Assembly (NCBI RefSeq): GCF_020509005.1 | Contig: NC_063019.1 | Span: forward strand, 806,001-870,000 | From: Fulvia fulva | Taxonomy: Eukaryota > Ascomycota > Dothideomycetes > Mycosphaerellales > Mycosphaerellaceae | Length of the DNA stretch: 64,000 nt | Direction: 5' to 3' | Shown here: one piece after another, positions 12,426-22,674 of the stretch | Numbering within the stretch: the first letter of the stretch is position 1 | How the letters are laid out: each line of letters begins with the position of its first letter | Notes under the pieces: model-generated | What the model was told of the DNA's origin: nothing | Database searches by the model: none | What the model saw: the letters and a program-made list of their open reading frames with translations, nothing else | Program-made: the position numbers and the translations under genes

Positions 12426-12641
12426 TATCTCGATGTAGTTCTGCCTATAGAGTATCTTCAAGGTATTAGCTTTAAGTAAGCCGTATAGAGTCCTTGTCTA
12501 GGTTACCTATCACTTAGTATCGAACTAAGCTCCTTAATAGTATAGACGGGGTAGACTTCTAATTCCTAGATGTTTTCTACTACGATAGCAAGGGATATAA
12601 GTAACCTGTACTAATATAGGTTGCTCTTATTCCTACATAAA
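12426..12641 (-). pseudogene. Copia-a1 leader and gag start
   Basis: The segment lies between the primer-binding site and the LINE-a1 insertion and holds the 5' leader and the first codons of gag. It contains several TAG/TAA stops and no conserved motif. Its identity rests on position: together with 2498-7414 it completes one copia element. Confidence 0.65.
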
Positions 12642-12656
12642 CCCGGGCTTATAACC
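12642..12656 (-). promoter_or_regulatory. Primer-binding site of Copia-a1 (initiator-tRNA half type)
   Basis: On the minus strand GGTTATAAGCCCGGG follows the 5' LTR directly. It resembles the complement of the anticodon arm of initiator tRNA-Met (GGTTATGAGCCC), the primer used by copia and Ty5. One TpG-to-TpA change explains the difference. The identical string occurs at 43309-43323 in Copia-c. Confidence 0.75.
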
Positions 12657-12891
12657 TATTAAATAGGTACGGGTGGATAGTAGCGGAGTAGAGTAAGAGA
12701 TCAATCTTTAACTGACTAATAGTACGAGTATATAGCAATATATTAGGAACCAATATGTTGATTGTATTAGATGTCTATCTAAGCTAAAGGGGAGAGAAGG
12801 TATCTCCCTACAAGCTGAGTCATCGTGGATGCCTTAGGCTACTAGATCACTTCCTAATTATTGACTCCCTTTAAGATACTACATCTTAACA
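12657..12891 (-). repeat. 5' LTR of Copia-a1
   Basis: 235 bp, TATTAAATAGG...CATCTTAACA on the plus strand. It pairs with 2275-2509 and differs from it mainly by transitions of RIP type. Confidence 0.9.
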
Positions 12892-13310
12892 GAAGCTAAG
12901 CTTATAGCTATAAACGTAGCCGTAAAGTAGTCACAATTTCTTACTACTGCCCTTAGGGAAATAGAGTGCCTAGAACTAGTAGGAAAGAGCTCTTTCTAGC
13001 CGAGTATAAGGGTAAGTAAGGGCACTGTTAACGAGCTAAGGCTAGTCAAGCTTATAGGTAATAACTAAGCCGCTTTAATACTTATTAAAGATGCCTATAT
13101 GTATAAAAGGTCAAAGTATATTGATATTGTATATAACTATATTAGACATCTCTAGTAGTAGAAGAAGATTATAGTAGACTACTACTATATAAAGGACATA
13201 GCTACTAATAGGTTAATAAAGCCCCTTAATAGCTAGTAGTTCCAAAACTTTATAAGGCAGCTCTAGCTTACGTAAAGGGATTGGAGGAGACTATATAGCC
13301 TAAGTAGGAG
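12892..13310 (+). pseudogene. Copia-b RNase H fragment
   Basis: This is the 3' end of a copia pol gene. It begins abruptly at EAKLIAINVAVKQSQF, the RNase H segment that follows the usual STxEAE motif, and runs through IKDAYMYKRSKYIDI to a terminus that enters the LTR. Stops are RIP-type. A polypurine tract, CCTAAGTAGGAG, occupies 13299-13310. Everything upstream is missing, because Copia-a1 abuts it and the sequence left of Copia-a1 is not Copia-b. Copia-c (58070-58430) is a relative. Confidence 0.85.
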
Positions 13311-13544
13311 TGTTAAGAACATATAGGCCGTATATCAAGTATATAGGTGTAGGTATGTTATATAAGTAGATTACGTAACTAGGGTTTACTAGCCTATAGG
13401 CTAGTAAACATCCGGACACCTAGTATCTACCTATACTAATACTAGCGATACTATATATAGATACACGCTATCCTATTAGGTTCTTCTTCGTCTTTTGTAT
13501 AATCCGCCGTCTTCTACTACTATATAACTCGTATCTATTTAGTA
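13311..13544 (+). repeat. 3' LTR of Copia-b
   Basis: 234 bp, TGTTAAGAACAT...CTATTTAGTA. It corresponds to the solo LTR at 21214-21447 (reverse complement). It contains a perfect 26-bp palindrome at 13384-13409. The next bases continue Gypsy-b2. Confidence 0.9.
13384..13409. repeat. 26-bp perfect palindrome in the Copia-b LTR
   Basis: The half-site is GTTTACTAGCCTA followed by its exact reverse complement. It is conserved in the solo LTR at 21349-21374 although the surrounding LTR has accumulated transitions. It may be a dimeric protein-binding site or an RNA hairpin in the U3/R region; this is inference. Confidence 0.8.
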
Positions 13545-13907
13545 TTCTTTAAGATCGTCTATAGGCTAGGAGTTTAAGGTACTAAGCTCGATAGCTTAAC
13601 CCGACGTTTATAGGACTTACCGAAGCCTAGAGACCTAGATAATCTACGAAACTAATATTAGTATTAGGTATTACTAGGCCTAGATCGTATCCTAAACCTA
13701 TCGTCTACTAGAGTATTATCGGTATATACTAATAACGTTATAACCCCGCTTACGACCGCTATTCGAGGACTCTATACGTAACTAGAGGCTAAGGAAGCCG
13801 TTTAAATGCTAGAACGAGATGAACTATACACCTTACTAAGGAAGCACCGTATCGATAATCGTTGTATAGTCCTAGTCGGAGGTATAATATATATTAAGAA
13901 TATATAT
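13545..13907 (+). pseudogene. Gypsy-b2 pol: RNase H/integrase junction
   Basis: It reads FKIVYRLGVQGTKLDSLTRR, the standard end of gypsy RNase H (the position of a PGKxNxxADxLSR motif), followed by the linker into the integrase. It corresponds to about 36640-36290 of Gypsy-b1. It is cut on the left by the Copia-b LTR and on the right by Copia-a2. Confidence 0.8.
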
Positions 13908-14142
13908 TATTAAATAGGTACGGATTAATAGTGGCGGAGTAGAGTAAGATATCAATCTTCAACTAATCAATAGCACGAGTATATAGCAATAAATTAGGAA
14001 CTAATATGTTAATTGTATTAGATGTCTATCTAAGCTAAAGGGGAGAGAAGGTATCTCCCTATAAGCTAAGTCATTATGAATGCCTTAGGCTACTAGATCA
14101 CTTCCTAATTATTGACTACCTTTAAGATACTACATCTTAATA
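13908..14142 (-). repeat. 3' LTR of Copia-a2
   Basis: 235 bp, TATTAAATAGG...CATCTTAATA on the plus strand. The last CA is TA here, again RIP. Confidence 0.9.
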
Positions 14143-15046
14143 CTCCTACTCATCTCGTATAGGAGGTTATAGTCTACTCACTTCCTGTTAATAGTACTTA
14201 GACTTTTTTATAATAGGTTAAGCTAGCTTATAAACCTCTAGAAGTATAGACTAGTCTTTAGTTTTATAAACCCGTCTGTAACTATCTTAGAGGTTAGGGT
14301 GTACTCAATAGTAATATGTACTGGTTTAACATACCCCGTGCATCGCGACAATGCTCGGAGAAGATGTTCTTATATACTAGGGGTCCTACGTGACGCTCCA
14401 GGCCGTGTGGTCTCCTCCACTAAAGTTTCCTAATAGCGTTATAGGCAATGTTAATGTGCTTCGACTTGTTATAAATATATACATCTTTTACTAGGGTGAG
14501 GGTAGCTTGATTATCACCTCTTAATAAGACTAGTCTCAAATTTGATATAGTCTCCTAGTTTCTAGTGATTCTTAGTTAATAGGAACAGTCTCCTACTAAC
14601 TCTAGACAATCCATTTCTCTTAGTAGTAAAGCTAGGAATTAGGACTGCTTCGTATATACATTTATAGCTATATATTTAGCCTCTATTATAGATGTTGCTA
14701 CAGACTTTTGCTTCTTGCTTATCTAAGAAACTGGTGCCCTACAGAGAAACAAGACATACCTAAGGATTAAGACTCTATCTACTTTGTCTATTATATAATC
14801 AGAATCATAGTATCTAATAAGGTGTCCTTTTCTAGACTTTAAGGACTGAAGTCCTAGATCAGGGTATGATCTTAGGTACCTAGTAATCTTCTTTAAAGCC
14901 TTTGTGTAGTAAGTGGATAGGTCACTCATAAATAAGCTCATCCTTCCTAGGGTAAAAGCAATGTCTAGCCTTATAATTATTACTAGCTATATCGAAGTAC
15001 TATTGATACTCTAGTACTCTACCTTGTCACACCTCTTATCTATATA
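14143..15046 (-). pseudogene. Copia-a2 pol 3' fragment (end of RT, RNase H)
   Basis: Equivalent to 2510-3325 of Copia-a1. An open piece at 14723-14941 reads YTKALKKITRYLRSYPDLG and HLIRYYDSDYIIDKVDR, the conserved copia region before RNase H. The Cys in YCDSDY of Copia-a1 is Tyr here. The fragment is interrupted by a 93-bp non-copia insert at 14317-14409 and stops at the tail of LINE-b2. Confidence 0.85.
14317..14409. other. 93-bp non-copia insert that escaped RIP
   Basis: Copia-a1 reads straight across this point (2685-2690), but Copia-a2 has 93 extra bases. By hand I count about 12 CA/TG against 8 TA, versus 8 against 14 in the next 94 bases. On the minus strand the insert is open for 32 codons (14410-14315) and includes ERHVGPLVYKNIFSEHCR. 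I see no terminal inverted repeats and no target duplication. It looks like filler DNA from a single-copy, un-RIPed source captured during break repair, or a very short mobile insert. Confidence 0.6.
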
Positions 15047-15169
15047 GATAGATAGATAGATATTTCATTAAGCTGTTGTAGTGCCCTTTGGCCTATATAG
15101 CTATACTATCTTGTTTTTATATATATAGAGGGGAAACCGTGTTAGTAAAAACCCCTCCTCCTTCCCGCC

Positions 15170-18100
15170 TGTCTTTTCCTCCTCGTTGTCGTCTTAAATT
15201 TCCCTTGTTAGGGGTACGCTAGTGTTATAGGCCTGTCCTAATGACTACCCTACCTACAACCCCCCTCGCTTCCGCCTCTTGTCTATCCACTCCTCCGTCT
15301 CGCTCGCGAGGCTAAACTGCTAGAGGTATCCCTACTATAGTATCTACCGAGAGATTCGGCGAATGTTGCCTTTGTCCCTAATAATTGACTTATAGTCTCT
15401 CCTTCCCGCTTAGTGCCTCCAATTTCCCCTACGTCTCGCCCACTACGGGCATCTTAGTAGTATATGTTCTAGGTTTTGCGATAGGTAGCCACACTAGTAG
15501 GCTAGGCTATAGATGTCTAGTACGCGTCTCCTAAATAGGTAGGCCCTTAATCTAATATGTTCGGACCTAATTTGGATCGCTATACTTGCTTCGGCCCTTA
15601 TTAGGTCCCTATATAGCTAGTAATTATGTCTCTAGAAGGCTCGGAGTGCTATCGGGCCTATTGTCTTAGGGGGCTTCCTTTTCTAGTCCTACTCCTATAG
15701 GTAGCTCGTAATCTATACCGCTAGGCTTTAGGTCTTAGCCTTTCTCCCGCCGGCCTAGCGAGTCCTACGCTCCTCCTCTTTTCGTACTAGCTATTCGGTA
15801 CTCGTCTATACGGCCGTAAAGGTAGTAAGGTCATCCTCTTTTTAGCTTGTCCTATATCCGGCCCCTCTCCGGTAGCGGCTTTCTATCTTATTCTTTACCT
15901 CCTAGATCGTAGTTTGTACTAGGTAATCTGTCGTCTTTACCGCGTATTGAATTCTTATTCCCCGGATGTACTAGCTAATTAGTAGTGTTCCTATCTCTAT
16001 TTCTACCGTACTTATTAACATTGTCTTATATACGCCTAGTATCCTACGTAGGTTACCTACCTATGTCCTATTTAGGGGTTGCTCTATCCGTTTCGGGATC
16101 GGCTTACCTACGCCTCCTATTCTCTAAATCTATGCCCCGTATAATATAGCTAGTCTAACGATCGCCTTATATATTACTCTTGCCTTATCGAATGTTGCTC
16201 TCTATATAGATACCGTAAGCCTCTTTATCGAGGCTTCGTTAACTTACGCTCGACTCTAGGCTTTCTTCATCTATACATTCTAGCTTAGCTTCGGGTTGAG
16301 CTAGATCCCTAGTACTCGTAGCTCCGCTAATAGCTTAGTCTCGTAGCCTTAGATTCTTACCGCCGCCTTTATATTATAGTATGTTCTCGCTTTACTAAAG
16401 TGTATAAGTTAGTACTTTTTAGGGGCGAACCGGGCACTATACTTCTTTACCTACTCCTCGCATTTCTTATGCCTATGTTTAAGGAGGCGACAGTTCTCTC
16501 CTATCGAGTCTGACTAGGCTAGAATGTTTATATCGTCTACGAATCCTAATACTAAGGTTTGTAGAGAGGCAAGTAGGGGGATTAGATTAGATATAAATAT
16601 TAGAAATAGGATAGGGGAGAGAGTAGATCCCTAAGATATTCTAGCCTCTACCTTTACCGGGTCGGACGTGTACCTTCCTAGGACTAGGTATGTCGTCCGT
16701 TCCTAGAGAAAGGAGTAGACGAACGACGTTACCTACTAGGGGATGCCTTTCTGCTATAGGATATGTATTAGCCTTTAGTATAAGACGTTGTCGAAGGCTC
16801 CTACAATATCGAGGGATAGTAAGGACGCCGCTCGGTTCCTACCGTAGTACTAGAGGGTCTGAATTTGCTCCGTAATTAGCTCTATTACTGTTAGTATCGA
16901 TCGCTAGCTTCTTCCCCCTATCTATGTTGCTAGGAGTACGTAGTTGTCCTCGGCTAGCTACGTAAGTCTCTAGGCTACTATCTTTTCTAGGACCTTTCCT
17001 ATCGTATTTAGAAGTACAATTAGTCTATACGACTTAGGCTAAGTATAGTCCTCCTTCTATAGCTTACGTAGTACTACTATTATAGACTCTCTATACGGCT
17101 TCGGGTGATACCCTAGCCGTAGGTACGCGGTAAATAGGTTTATAAGGCTCGGCGCGATCTCTTCTCTATACTCTTTTAGTAGTATATTTAGTATCCTATC
17201 TAGGCGTAGGGCTTTTCGTCCTTTTAGCTTACTTATAACTCCTGTTACTATATTAGAGCTAACCGCCTAATCTATGTCTAGGGGTTCCGGGTATATACTC
17301 GGGTCGATATCCGTAAGGTCTACCTCTACTTACGTCGAAAAGAAATAGTCGGCTAATACTTTTGCCTTGCTCCGGGGCGTAGCCTAGACAATCCCTTCAC
17401 GGTCTACGATTAGAGGATAGTAAGGGGTTTGTTACTCTTTAGGTAGTCGTACCTATTTAGTAAGTCTCTATATCTGTTCCGGGTTTTCTATAACGAGCCC
17501 GATCGTCGCTCTCTAGTCCTATAGCTTATCGCGTCTTATCTATACCTTCTTCTCTTATGTCGCGCGACAGTATTGCTCCTACGTCTCTTAGGTATACTCC
17601 TTCGTCTACTGTTGCCTTGCCCTTCTAGCCTCCTTTACCTTTATAGAGTATTTAGGGGTCTAGAAGGCCTTCTACTACGTTAAGGGCCGGAGTAACGGCG
17701 TATATTGTTCCGCTACTTACTATATGACCGAGGTAATCTGTTACGCTACTTGATCTAGCTGAGCTATCGTCTCGAGTTCTCTATACTATAGTAGGTTCGC
17801 TATTAGGAAGCCTCTTATATCGTCCTAGCGTACCTTCTTCTAGTTACGGCGTAGTTTGCTTACGAGCTCCTCTATCGCCTTCACCCCTAGCGTCGTTTAA
17901 ATAGGGATATAGTCTAAGGAGGCTTCTAGCGCGTAGTTCGGTCGGCATTAGACTAGTCTCTCTTCAAGTTCTCGTAATAGAAAGTATAGGTCGATTATAC
18001 TTATACTTATACGGGCCTTCTACGTCTCTATTCCCTTTAGTATTACTAAGGCCATTCCGTAGCGTACGGTTATATCTAGTAGCTTTCCCCCTAGCAACGC

Positions 18101-18720
18101 GTACGAGGGAGTGAATTCGAGTCCCTACTATAGGTAGTAGAGGTTAAAGTCGCCGAGGAGTACTTACTTCGTATCTTAGCTTAGGGTCCGCTCTAGGTAG
18201 GTAAGGGTTCCTAGTTCCCTACTCGTCCGACCCTACGGTAGCGGGTTATAAACGTTATAGATCTAGATCGAGCCTTGTGTCGTATCGATCTAGATTAATA
18301 TTATGTCTCCTAGGTTGCCCTACTACGGTAGTATAACCTTCTACGACTTAAGGTCTATAGTCTTACTTACGTATATATATGTCCTCGGGATAACGACTCG
18401 TTAGCCCGCGATTACGGTATAGTATCTCCGGTCATTATAAGTAGCTAGGAGTCCTACGTAGGGGTTGATCTATAGTTCTTATACCGTAATAACGTAGTAC
18501 CGTAGCGGATCTAGCTCTTATAGAAAGTAGCGCTAGACCTTGTCCCTACTTTTGTTTACGTTATACTATACGATAGAAATGTCGTCGTATAGTATTATTT
18601 GTTATCCGTAAGGTCCATTTCCGTACTAACCTACTATATCTCCTAAGCCTATATCCCGCTGTCCGGCTAGCCCTAGGGCCGCTAGGGCGCCCTAAAGATT
18701 CGTATTTAGCCTAGTTTATT
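15170..18720 (-). pseudogene. LINE-b2 ORF2: endonuclease and reverse transcriptase
   Basis: From the N-terminus it holds an apurinic-type endonuclease (about 18650-17900) and a reverse transcriptase (about 17230-16400). The RT has an intact FVDD box at 16532-16543, read as GFVDDINI. A C-terminal Cys/His-containing region lies near 15500. Stops are RIP-type. The copy is more decayed than LINE-a1, with almost no CA/TG left. The apparent open frame at 16690-16875 on the plus strand is antisense to the RT. Confidence 0.8.
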
Positions 18721-18739
18721 AGCGGCCCGGTTAAGGTGT

Positions 18740-20100
18740 CGAGGCCTACCGGGAGGTAGATACGTTTACGGTTAGGTTCCCTTATTCGTCTCTTCTACCC
18801 TCTTCCTTTTACTCGGCTCGAAGCCCTTATATACGGTAGGTCCCTCCTACTATCGTTAGGGGTACCTAGCTAGTATAGAGATCCTTACTTGTCTCGCTCG
18901 TTCTTATACTACTATTCTAGCTAGGCATTAGTTTGAATACGCTAGGTACCTTCTACCGTAGTATATATACCTACTCTCCTTTTTTAGGCATTCCCTTCCC
19001 TAGTATAGGCCTACGTAGTAAGGATATATTAGGGTCTTCTCCCCGTATTTTAGGGCTATATAACCGTACTATTAGTATAAGAAGCACTATAGTACCCTAT
19101 AGCTACTCTAATAGATCTCCGTATCTATTCTCTCGTAGTTCTAGAATAGCCTATTATCTAGTATCTAGTTAGCTTATTCCGCTGTCTCTACCTAGATAAT
19201 AAGCAATAAATGCGTCTTCTCTTAGGACCGTCTTATATAGCTATACCGCCTTCGTTAGTCGTACTATAGGGAGGTGTTCTAGTTCTATACTTAGAGGTAG
19301 GGAAGGTCTTCGACCTTAAATGTCCTAGGGACCCCGTAGGCGATAACAGTATACTATTAGTAGGAGACTCGTACCGACTTCGCGACTTTAGTAGTCTACT
19401 CCTTATAGGTCTCTAGCTTTTGTCTATTAGACTCTTATACGGTAAAGAGTCTTACTACGCCTATTGCCTCTACCCTCGCTCTAACTACCTCCTTTTAGCC
19501 GATTCTGTTAACAATCTCCTTACTTATTAGGGCTACGATTTCTTGTTTCTCTGCCGGATTTATAATATATAGGCGTACCGCCTTGCTTACCTTCGGAGGG
19601 AGTTAATTCTTACCTACTACTACTATTACCTATATAGTTAGTCTCTAGGCTACCTTCTGTGTTACTTATTAGATTATCTTCGGGATTTAGTATAATAGCG
19701 CTTTTAGCGCTCCTAGTAGCTATACTATAGTGTTCTTATATATCCGAGCTAGGTGTTTATTATCCCCTAGTAAGTTTTCCGCCTCCGTATATAGGGTCGT
19801 CTATACTAGATTGTTTATCGTTAGCCTCTACTTTCTATATAGTAGGCCTTAGCTCGTGTCCTAGGTTTTTTCTTAGTTTGTTCCCCGGTTTAGCTCTTAG
19901 TATAGATTGTTCGTAAGGCTATAGCTCTCGTTAGTTACTATCCTTCGCTACTATTCGGGGTCGCGCTTCCTAATTAGGTAGTCGTCCTCTGTAACTCCGT
20001 AACTCTAGGGTCTACCTTTAGGGCAACGGAACCTTAGTTTTAGGGTTCTTTATACCACGATTACGCCGCCGCTAGCGTAGGCGGGTCGCTACTACTTAAG
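18740..20100 (-). pseudogene. LINE-b2 ORF1: zinc-knuckle protein
   Basis: On the minus strand 19075-18870 reads YGYIALKYGEKTLIYPYYVG, then REC and YYGRRYLAYSNQC, and then a basic ERARQVR tail. These are three knuckle modules with Cys/His turned to Tyr by RIP. The N-terminal part (20100-19100) has no conserved motif. The plus-strand open frame at 18933-19172 is a shadow of this gene, and the same shadow recurs at 1362-1601 on the minus strand. Confidence 0.75.
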
Positions 20101-20210
20101 TGGATTGCTCGTCTTAATAAGGGCTATTAAATAAGTAGTCCTTGTCGATATTCTAAGATAGAATATATATAACGGTTTCCGATTCTCCTAAAGAACGTTA
20201 TATAGAAGTC

Positions 20211-20436
20211 GGTATAGATTAATAGTAGCGGAGTAGAGTAAGAGATCAATCTTTAACTAACTAATAGCACGAGTATATAGCAATAAATTAGGAACTAATA
20301 TGTTAATTATATTAGATATCTATCTAACCTAAAGGGGAGAGAAGCTATCTCCCTATAAGCTAAGTTATCGTAGATGCCTTAGGCTACTAGATCACTTCCT
20401 AATCGTTGAATCCCTTTGAGATGCTATATCCTAATA
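20211..20436 (-). repeat. 5' LTR of Copia-a2, slightly truncated
   Basis: It matches the Copia-a LTR from ATTAATAGTAGCGGAG to ATCCTAATA. The first few bases of the LTR (plus-strand orientation) are missing or altered beside the LINE-b2 end. The outer end is intact and is followed by the TATAT target duplication. Confidence 0.85.
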
Positions 20437-21213
20437 TATATAGTAGTTATGGCCTATTCGTTCCTCCGGAGTTAGAAGACAATCTAGATAAAGGTAAAAT
20501 CCCGGTACGTACTCGTATCGTATAGGCTTTCTACGACTATAAAGTAGCTAGTTACTTAGGAGACGAGAAGATGTATAAGTTAGTAGCTCGTAACTATACC
20601 TAGCTAGGTATCGTACGATTTATTAAGAGCTATATACGTATCTACCGCGCTTACCGTACGAACAAGAACACTAATATCTAGTACCTAGGGCTATTAAGAC
20701 CGCTACTAGTACTATTTAGCGCTTAGGAGGATATCTCTATTAACTTCGTACTTCAACTACCGAAGGGAATAAGCGTAGTCGACGGGCAAACGTACGAGAA
20801 CATTATGACCGTTATATACCGCTTAACTAAGGAGCGATATATCATTCCTATTACCTCGATAATAGTAGAGCATTACGTAGGAGTATTCCTTAAGTACGTA
20901 TTTAGTAGATATAGGCTCCTAAAGTCTATTGTCTCGGATCGTAGTACGTAATAGCTTTCCGTATTCTAGCGTAGGATATACGCGCTACTTAGTATTAATC
21001 GAAAGCTATCTTCGTCGTTCTATCTAGAAATAGATAGATAGTCGGAGAATACGAACAAAGTAATAGAGTAATACCTACGTATCTTTATTAACTATACCTA
21101 GGACGACTAGCTAGATTACACTCTATTAGCTAAGTTTATAGTAAATAATATAGTGTCTATAATAATAGGCGTCTTACCGTTCTATACTAATACTAGGCGT
21201 AATCTAAGGTTCT
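20437..21213 (+). pseudogene. Gypsy-b2 integrase, core
   Basis: After Copia-a2 the integrase resumes with YGLFVPPELEDN, the zinc-binding N-terminal region and then the DDE core. AIVEHYVGVFLKYVFSRYRL and VIEQYLRIFINYTQDDQ are typical of gypsy integrases. RIP-type stops occur throughout. It is interrupted at 21213 by a solo LTR. The same protein is on the minus strand at 36280-35545 in Gypsy-b1. Confidence 0.85.
21209..21213. repeat. Target-site duplication of the solo Copia-b LTR, left copy
   Basis: GTTCT, repeated at 21448-21452. Gypsy-b1 has a single copy at the empty site (AAGGTTCTCGAAGTTCG, reverse complement near 35527). Confidence 0.9.
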
Positions 21214-21447
21214 TATTAAATAGGTACGAGTTACGTAGTAGTAGAAGACGGCGGATTATACGAAAGACGAAGAAGGACCTAATAGGATAGCATATATCTA
21301 TATATAGTATCGCCGGTGTTAGTATAGGTAGATACTAGGTGTCCGGATGTTTACTAGCCTATAGGCTAGTAAACCCTAGTCACGTGATCTAGTCACATGA
21401 CACACCTATACCTATATACTTATCCTACGGCCTATATGTTCTTAACA
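21214..21447 (-). repeat. Solo LTR of Copia-b
   Basis: 234 bp, the same length as the LTR at 13311-13544, and flanked by a perfect GTTCT duplication. A solo LTR arises when the two LTRs of an insertion recombine and lose the interior. The internal palindrome is at 21349-21374. A CACGTG box follows at 21380-21385; the other LTR copy has lost it to transitions. Confidence 0.95.
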
Positions 21448-22660
21448 GTTCTTGAAGTTCGACTTAGACTTACCTATACTACTAATACTATATAAATAGC
21501 GACTAGACGCCGAGTCCGCGGACAAGTTTACGGCTAAGATATAAGAGATATACTAACACTTACGATAGTAGATAGCCTTAGTATAAGCAGTCTAAGCTAA
21601 GTACGTAAACTAGACGCGTATACCTATACTACGGTACGCCGAAGGCGACGAAGTATAGGTAAGTACTAAGAACTAAACGATAGAGAGACCTTCTCGTAAG
21701 ATAGATATAAAGTAGGCTAGACCGTACGTAATTACGGAGGTACTACCGGGTAATACTTATAAAGTAGAGCTCCTACCTACTTTAAATATCGATAATCGCT
21801 TCTACTTATACCTACTTATACTAGTTCATCCGCCGGTTATAGGACAGACACAACCCGTACTACTACCGATCCGAATTATCGACGACGAATAATACGAAAC
21901 CGATCCCGCCGAACCCGATTAATAGGAAGTTAAGCAAATTCTAGACTATAAGAAGAGGTGGCCGCAAGGACTAATACCGGTAGGAGGTAAGTAGCTATAT
22001 TAGGTATACTTAGTGAAATATATTAGATATAATAAGCTATCCTATAAAGCTACGGACTAGGTTATTAAGACCGCTGCCGCCTCCGTAGCCGACTTTTACT
22101 ATAACTACCCGAGAGCGACTGAACTACCTAGTTTTTAACTACCTATAGACTAGATACCGAGTAGGAATACTATAGGTATATATATAGCGCGCTAACTAGT
22201 ATAAGTAGCGATAGCTCTAATGCCGGTAGGACTAGGCCTCCGGGCTTATAAGAAAGAGAGCGATACGCGTCGCGATAATAATCTTACTCGACGAGTAGAC
22301 CGAGTAGGAGACGCTAATCTTCCGATTAGCGCGAGTTAAGACGATATTAAAGCTCTTCTAAACATAGAGTATAGCCGCCTAGATAGCGCGAGTTACTACG
22401 GTATAGGGCACCTATACGAGGAACTTAGTATATATAACGTGAGAGAAACCGTCCGGACATTATCTAAGGTTAATACGATATGTCGCCGTAGTAGTTCCCC
22501 CGCGCCTCGTAGCGTTATATAGGATAGTTCCGCGGAGGATAGACTAAACGACGAATTAGACAATAGACTAATAGATAATAAGGTGTTTACGAAGACAATA
22601 AGAGATATAATAGATACGATAGATATAAGAGGAGAGAAGAGTACTCCGGAGCGTACTCTA
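21448..22660 (+). pseudogene. Gypsy-b2 integrase C-terminus with chromodomain
   Basis: Integrase C-terminal half, then a chromodomain-like segment at about 21985-22130. It reads GKQLYQVYLVKYIRYNKLSY and then ADFYYNYPRA, matching the YLVKWKGY...DFxxxxP pattern of chromovirus integrases. In that group the chromodomain is thought to steer insertion to H3K9-methylated chromatin, which would fit the nested setting. A Ser/Arg-rich tail leads to the polypurine tract. Confidence 0.8.
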
Positions 22661-22674
22661 AGAGGGGGGGGTAG
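22661..22674 (+). promoter_or_regulatory. Polypurine tract of Gypsy-b2
   Basis: AAGAGGGGGGGG tract just before the 3' LTR. The counterpart in Gypsy-b1 is the C-rich run at 34614-34628. Confidence 0.8.

Larger units (their letters stand above)
2275..12891 (-). mobile_element. Copia-a1: Ty1/copia LTR retrotransposon split by a LINE
   Basis: This is a complete copia element on the minus strand, with 235-bp LTRs at 2275-2509 and 12657-12891. It has a polypurine tract beside the 3' LTR and a primer-binding site beside the 5' LTR. LINE-a1 (7430-12410) lies within gag; without it the element is about 5.6 kb, normal for copia. It is less RIP-altered than its neighbours: at 2701-2800 I count about 16 CA/TG against 8 TA, whereas 22021-22120 in Gypsy-b2 has 1 against 17. 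It is probably a late arrival. The flanking pentamers, GTACC on the left and GAAGC on the right, do not match, so one flank has been replaced. Confidence 0.9.
15047..20150 (-). mobile_element. LINE-b2: second non-LTR retrotransposon family
   Basis: A roughly 5.1-kb minus-strand element with the layout of LINE-a but low nucleotide similarity to it. ORF1 carries zinc knuckles, and ORF2 has an endonuclease, a reverse transcriptase and a C-terminal region. Its 3' end, AATGAAATATCTATCTATC on the minus strand, has the same TCTA-repeat tail as LINE-a. The 5' boundary is not sharp; recognisable ORF1 ends near 20090, and 20150-20210 is unassigned. No target duplication was found. A second piece of this family is at 899-1685. 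Confidence 0.85.
13908..20436 (-). mobile_element. Copia-a2: deleted copia element carrying LINE-b2
   Basis: A second Copia-a copy, inserted in the Gypsy-b2 integrase with target duplication TATAT (13903-13907 and 20437-20441). It keeps a full 235-bp 3' LTR, about 0.9 kb of 3' pol, and a 5' LTR that lacks its first few bases. The rest of the interior is gone and LINE-b2 fills the gap. The 3' piece ends where Copia-a1 would continue (position 3325), but nothing resumes on the other side of the LINE. A deletion therefore accompanied or followed the LINE insertion. Confidence 0.85.
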
